This document shows, piece by piece, positions 22,596 to 25,182 of a DNA stretch of 25,182 nt. This DNA comes from Firmicutes bacterium CAG:475 (lineage in GTDB: Bacteria > Bacillota > Clostridia > Christensenellales > CAG-917). Position numbers and translations under genes: made by a program. How positions within the stretch are numbered: the stretch's first letter is position 1; the number at the start of each line of letters is the position of its first letter. The notes under the pieces are model-generated. The model was not told the origin of the DNA and did no database searches. It saw only the letters and a program-made list of their open reading frames with translations. Location: contig FR895545.1 of NCBI GenBank assembly GCA_000434435.1, positions 1-25,182 on the forward strand. Direction: 5' to 3'.

Positions 22596-24479
22596 TTATT
22601 TCTTCTCAATTGCTTTAAGTCTGCAAGCAGAAATACACATACCGCACTTGATGCACTTGTCTTTGTTGATTTCTCTGGACGGAAGTTTGTGTCCGGGTGC
22701 GACATAGTTGGTGGTATGGATTGCTCCGACGGGACAATTTCTCTCGCAAAGTCCGCAGCCGACGCACTTGTCTAAAATGACTTCATAATTCATGAGGCTC
22801 TTGCAAACGTGTGCGGGACATTTTTTGTCCACGATGTGAGCGATATACTCGTCTTTGAAATGCGCAAGCGTGGAAAGAATGGGGTTCGGCGCAGTTTGTC
22901 CGAGTGCGCAGAGAGAGTCGTTTTTGATGTTCGACGCAAGATCCATAAGTTTGTCGAGATCTTCCATAGTGGCTTTGCCCTTGGTGATCTTGGTGAGGAT
23001 TTCGAGCATTCTCTTGGTGCCGATACGGCAAGGAGAGCATTTTCCGCAAGATTCGTCGCAAATAAATTCCATATAGAACTTTGCAACGTCAACCATACAG
23101 TTGTCTTCGTCCATGACGATTGCGCCACCCGAACCCATCATCGAGCCTTTTGCGACGAGGTTGTCGAAGTCGATGAGTGCGTCGAGGTCATCTGCCGTAA
23201 GGCATCCGCCCGAAGGTCCGCCCGTTTGAATGGCTTTGAATTTCTTTCCGCCGGGAATACCGCCGCCGATGTCGTAAATAAGTTCACGCAAGGTTGTGCC
23301 CATAGGAACTTCCACAAGCCCGACGTTGTTCACCTTTCCGCCGAGAGCAAAAACTTTCGTGCCCTTTGATCTTTCCGTGCCGAAGCAAGTGAACTTCTCA
23401 TAGCCTTCTCTCATTATGTAAGGAACGCACGCAAGAGTTTCGACGTTGTTGACAATGGTCGGAGATTCCCACAAGCCTTTGACTGCCGGGAACGGAGGAC
23501 GGGGGCGAGGCATACCTCTCTTACCTTCGATGGAGTTGAGGAGTGCGGTTTCTTCACCGCAAACGAATGCGCCCGCGCCAAGACGGATATGTACTCTGAA
23601 GGAGAAGTTTGTTCCGAGAATATTGTCGCCCAAAAGTCCGAGATCTTCCGCTTGTTTGATTGCGATGCGGAGTCTGTTTACGGCGATGGGATATTCCGCA
23701 CGGACGTAGAAATAACCGTTTTGCGCGCCGATTGCGTAACCTGCAATCATCATACCTTCGATGACTGCAAGCGGGTTTCCTTCGAGAATGGAACGGTCCA
23801 TAAACGCACCCGGGTCGCCTTCGTCGCCGTTGCAAACGACGTACTTTGCGCCTTCGGGCTGAGCATATGCAAATTGCCACTTTCTGCCGGTGGGGAATCC
23901 GCCGCCACCTCTTCCTCTCAAACCGGAAGCCAAAATCTCGTTGATGACTTCTTGTCTGTCCATTTGAAGCGCTCTTTCAAGTCCTTTGAACGCACCTGCG
24001 CCGAGAGCTTCCTCGATTTTTTCGGGGTTGATGCTGCCGCAGCCGTGCAATGCGATACGAACTTGCTTTTTGTAGAAAGTGATGTCGTCTTGTTTGGAGA
24101 TTTTTTCTTTGGTGACGGGATCGACGTAAAGGAGTCTGTCCACCACTTCACCGTTTTCGAGGTCTTTTTCGACGATTTCTCTCACGTCGTCGATTTTGAC
24201 CATTCTGTAAAGAGTGTCTTCGGGATAAATCTTAACGAAAGGACCTTGCGAGCAGAAACCGAAGCAACCGACTTGGTTGACGGTGACTTTGTCATGCAAT
24301 CCTCTTTCGTTGATGAGCTTGACAAACTCTTCTCTGATTTCGTCCGAGTGAGATGACAAGCAGCCCGTGCCGCCGCACAACACGACGTGACGTCTGCCGT
24401 CGCTTCCCGTAAACTTTGCGTCGAGGCAAGAAGAGCAATCTTGACACGTTTTGTCCAATTCAGCAAAATTTCTTATCAT
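22596..24479 (-). CDS. hydB: Hydrogenase NADH-binding subunit HydB/HndC (NuoF-like)
   Basis: This 627-residue flavoprotein subunit has a thioredoxin-like [2Fe-2S] domain at the N-terminus (C35, C40, C72, C76), preceded by an extra CxxCxxC (C12, C15, C18). The NuoF core has the FMN/NAD sites GRGGGGFPTG (189-198) and NGDEGDPGAF (217-226), and a [4Fe-4S] site C478, C481, C484 with a distal Cys at 524. The C-terminus has two more [4Fe-4S] motifs: CVGCGLCERNCP (572-583) and CIKCGMCISAC (609-619). This architecture is that of electron-bifurcating HydB. The ATG at 24479, with AAGGAGAA upstream, is chosen; a longer open frame to 24599 overlaps hydC. It starts two bases after the hydC stop. Confidence 0.95.
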   Translation of the reverse strand: MIRNFAELDKTCQDCSSCLDAKFTGSDGRRHVVLCGGTGCLSSHSDEIREEFVKLINERGLHDKVTVNQVGCFGFCSQGPFVKIYPEDTLYRMVKIDDVREIVEKDLENGEVVDRLLYVDPVTKEKISKQDDITFYKKQVRIALHGCGSINPEKIEEALGAGAFKGLERALQMDRQEVINEILASGLRGRGGGGFPTGRKWQFAYAQPEGAKYVVCNGDEGDPGAFMDRSILEGNPLAVIEGMMIAGYAIGAQNGYFYVRAEYPIAVNRLRIAIKQAEDLGLLGDNILGTNFSFRVHIRLGAGAFVCGEETALLNSIEGKRGMPRPRPPFPAVKGLWESPTIVNNVETLACVPYIMREGYEKFTCFGTERSKGTKVFALGGKVNNVGLVEVPMGTTLRELIYDIGGGIPGGKKFKAIQTGGPSGGCLTADDLDALIDFDNLVAKGSMMGSGGAIVMDEDNCMVDVAKFYMEFICDESCGKCSPCRIGTKRMLEILTKITKGKATMEDLDKLMDLASNIKNDSLCALGQTAPNPILSTLAHFKDEYIAHIVDKKCPAHVCKSLMNYEVILDKCVGCGLCERNCPVGAIHTTNYVAPGHKLPSREINKDKCIKCGMCISACRLKAIEKK

Positions 24480-24481
24480 AA

Positions 24482-24964
24482 TCAGTTCTCCTTTGCCATG
24501 TACTCGTCGATGATGCCGGGAACGGCGTTCACCGAAACTTTGGGATACACCTGTCCGTTGATTGAAACAGCAGGAGCGATTCCGCAAGCACCGATACAAC
24601 GCAATGCGTCGATTGTAAACAAACCGTCTTTGGTTGTTTCGCCGGGTTTGATTCCGAGCAGTTCGCTGAATTTGTCAATGACTTGTTGCGCACCTTTGAC
24701 GTAACAAGCAGTGCCGAGACAACAACCGATGACGTATTTTCCCTTCGGAGTCAAAGAGAAAAACGAATAGAATGTCACGACGCCGTAAATTTCAGCAACC
24801 GAGATACCCGTTCTGTCCGAAACGATTTCTTGCACTTCGAGAGGAATATAACCGTATTCCTTTTGAATATCGCTCAAAATCATCATGAGAGGGGTGTTTT
24901 CGCCGACGTATCTGTCGCAAATCGTATTGATTTGAGCAACCGCCGCTTCGCTTAAATGAGCCAT
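24482..24964 (-). CDS. hydC: Hydrogenase subunit HydC/HndA (NuoE-like)
   Basis: This 160-residue protein has a NuoE-like fold with an N-terminal helical part (including YGYIPLEVQEIVSDRTGISVAEIYGVVTFY) and a thioredoxin-like [2Fe-2S] domain whose ligands are C82 and C87 (CLGTAC), C123 and C127 (CIGACG). It works with HydB and HydA in the trimeric bifurcating hydrogenase. A separate HndB-type [2Fe-2S] subunit is not present here, as in trimeric rather than tetrameric complexes. It is the first gene of the operon, with a strong AGGAGGG site and a predicted promoter upstream. Confidence 0.95.
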   Translation of the reverse strand: MAHLSEAAVAQINTICDRYVGENTPLMMILSDIQKEYGYIPLEVQEIVSDRTGISVAEIYGVVTFYSFFSLTPKGKYVIGCCLGTACYVKGAQQVIDKFSELLGIKPGETTKDGLFTIDALRCIGACGIAPAVSINGQVYPKVSVNAVPGIIDEYMAKEN

Positions 24965-25005
24965 GGTAAGCCCTCCTTTGTAGTTGAATAATGATGACCT
25001 TTAAA

Positions 25006-25034
25006 AGTTTAGCACAAAAATCGCGCACTCGCAA
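25006..25034 (-). promoter_or_regulatory. Predicted promoter of the hydrogenase operon
   Basis: On the minus strand TTGCGA (25029-25034), 17-nt spacer and an extended -10 TGcTAAACT (TAAACT at 25006-25011). The leader is about 35 nt. No clear Rex box was seen. Confidence 0.4.
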
Positions 25035-25088
25035 TAGATAAATCAATATTTATATATTTTTATCGGTTAAAAATAGTAAATAAGCCAA

Positions 25089-25111
25089 TCGGGTGTGGGT
25101 GTCCCACCCGA
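25089..25111. repeat. GC-rich hairpin upstream of the hydrogenase operon
   Basis: TCGGGT pairs with ACCCGA and an inner GGG with CCC around a TGT loop. It is not followed by a T-run. The end of the window from here on (to 25182) shows no gene I can support. Confidence 0.4.
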
Positions 25112-25182
25112 ACTGATACTCATTCAGGGCGTTCTTATAAACGGAATATGCAACTTCGAAGACGGAACACGAGCCGCAAGGC

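Noticed and set aside
25035..25111. Rex operator for the hydrogenase operon
   Set aside because: The TTGTTAA-N4-TTAACAA pattern was not found; only loosely similar AT-rich bits are present.
25112..25182. Partial coding gene at the window end
   Set aside because: Only short open frames, no start with a ribosome site and no recognisable protein motif.

Overview
The window looks like a chromosome segment of a low-to-mid GC Bacillota, probably an anaerobic Clostridia-type gut bacterium. The reasons are strong AGGAGG-type ribosome sites, sigma-A-like promoters, a Feo ferrous-iron operon with two FeoA proteins and a small Cys-rich partner, a trimeric NAD-linked [FeFe]-hydrogenase, and a PolA with a decayed proofreading domain. 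No rRNA, tRNA, phage module, transposase or CRISPR array was recognised.

Layout. 1-3820: feo operon on the minus strand (feoA-like, feoA, feoB, Cys-rich membrane protein), with two identical-half-site palindromes bracketing its promoter. 3787-5366: a plus-strand promoter, a leader with two tandem copies of a structured repeat, then tetR and a DUF2461 gene. 5375-7923: minus-strand operon of TPR protein, DUF4037 nucleotidyltransferase-like protein, ABM-domain protein and Nudix hydrolase. 8200-9468: membrane-spanning M28 peptidase. 9557-10993: MATE transporter. 11160-11252: short tandem mini-hairpin array. 11257-16017: minus-strand run patatin, polA, coaE, SDR. 16174-17880: GPH-type sugar transporter with an acidic tail. 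18135-18516: two very small coupled genes. 18517-18926: poor in genes, with two short overlapping open frames. 18927-20531: a cassette of TetR regulator and two membrane proteins. 20692-20820: third copy of the structured repeat. 20817-24964: hydrogenase operon hydC-hydB-hydA.

How the genes work together. FeoA/FeoB supply ferrous iron, which the Fe-S-rich hydrogenase needs, although no shared control site was seen. HydABC couples NADH, ferredoxin and H2 in fermentative redox balance. The remaining operons are housekeeping (polA, coaE), transport, or uncharacterised.

The most unusual signal is a roughly 120-130 bp palindromic element present three times (3835-3929, 3951-4071, 20692-20820). 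Two copies keep nearly identical 15-nt strands on both sides of an internal loop, while the flanking helices differ in sequence but keep pairing. That is the pattern expected of a conserved RNA or DNA fold. The other notable points are the duplicated feo operator and a hydrophilic insertion of about 110-120 residues in FeoB carrying an internal duplication.
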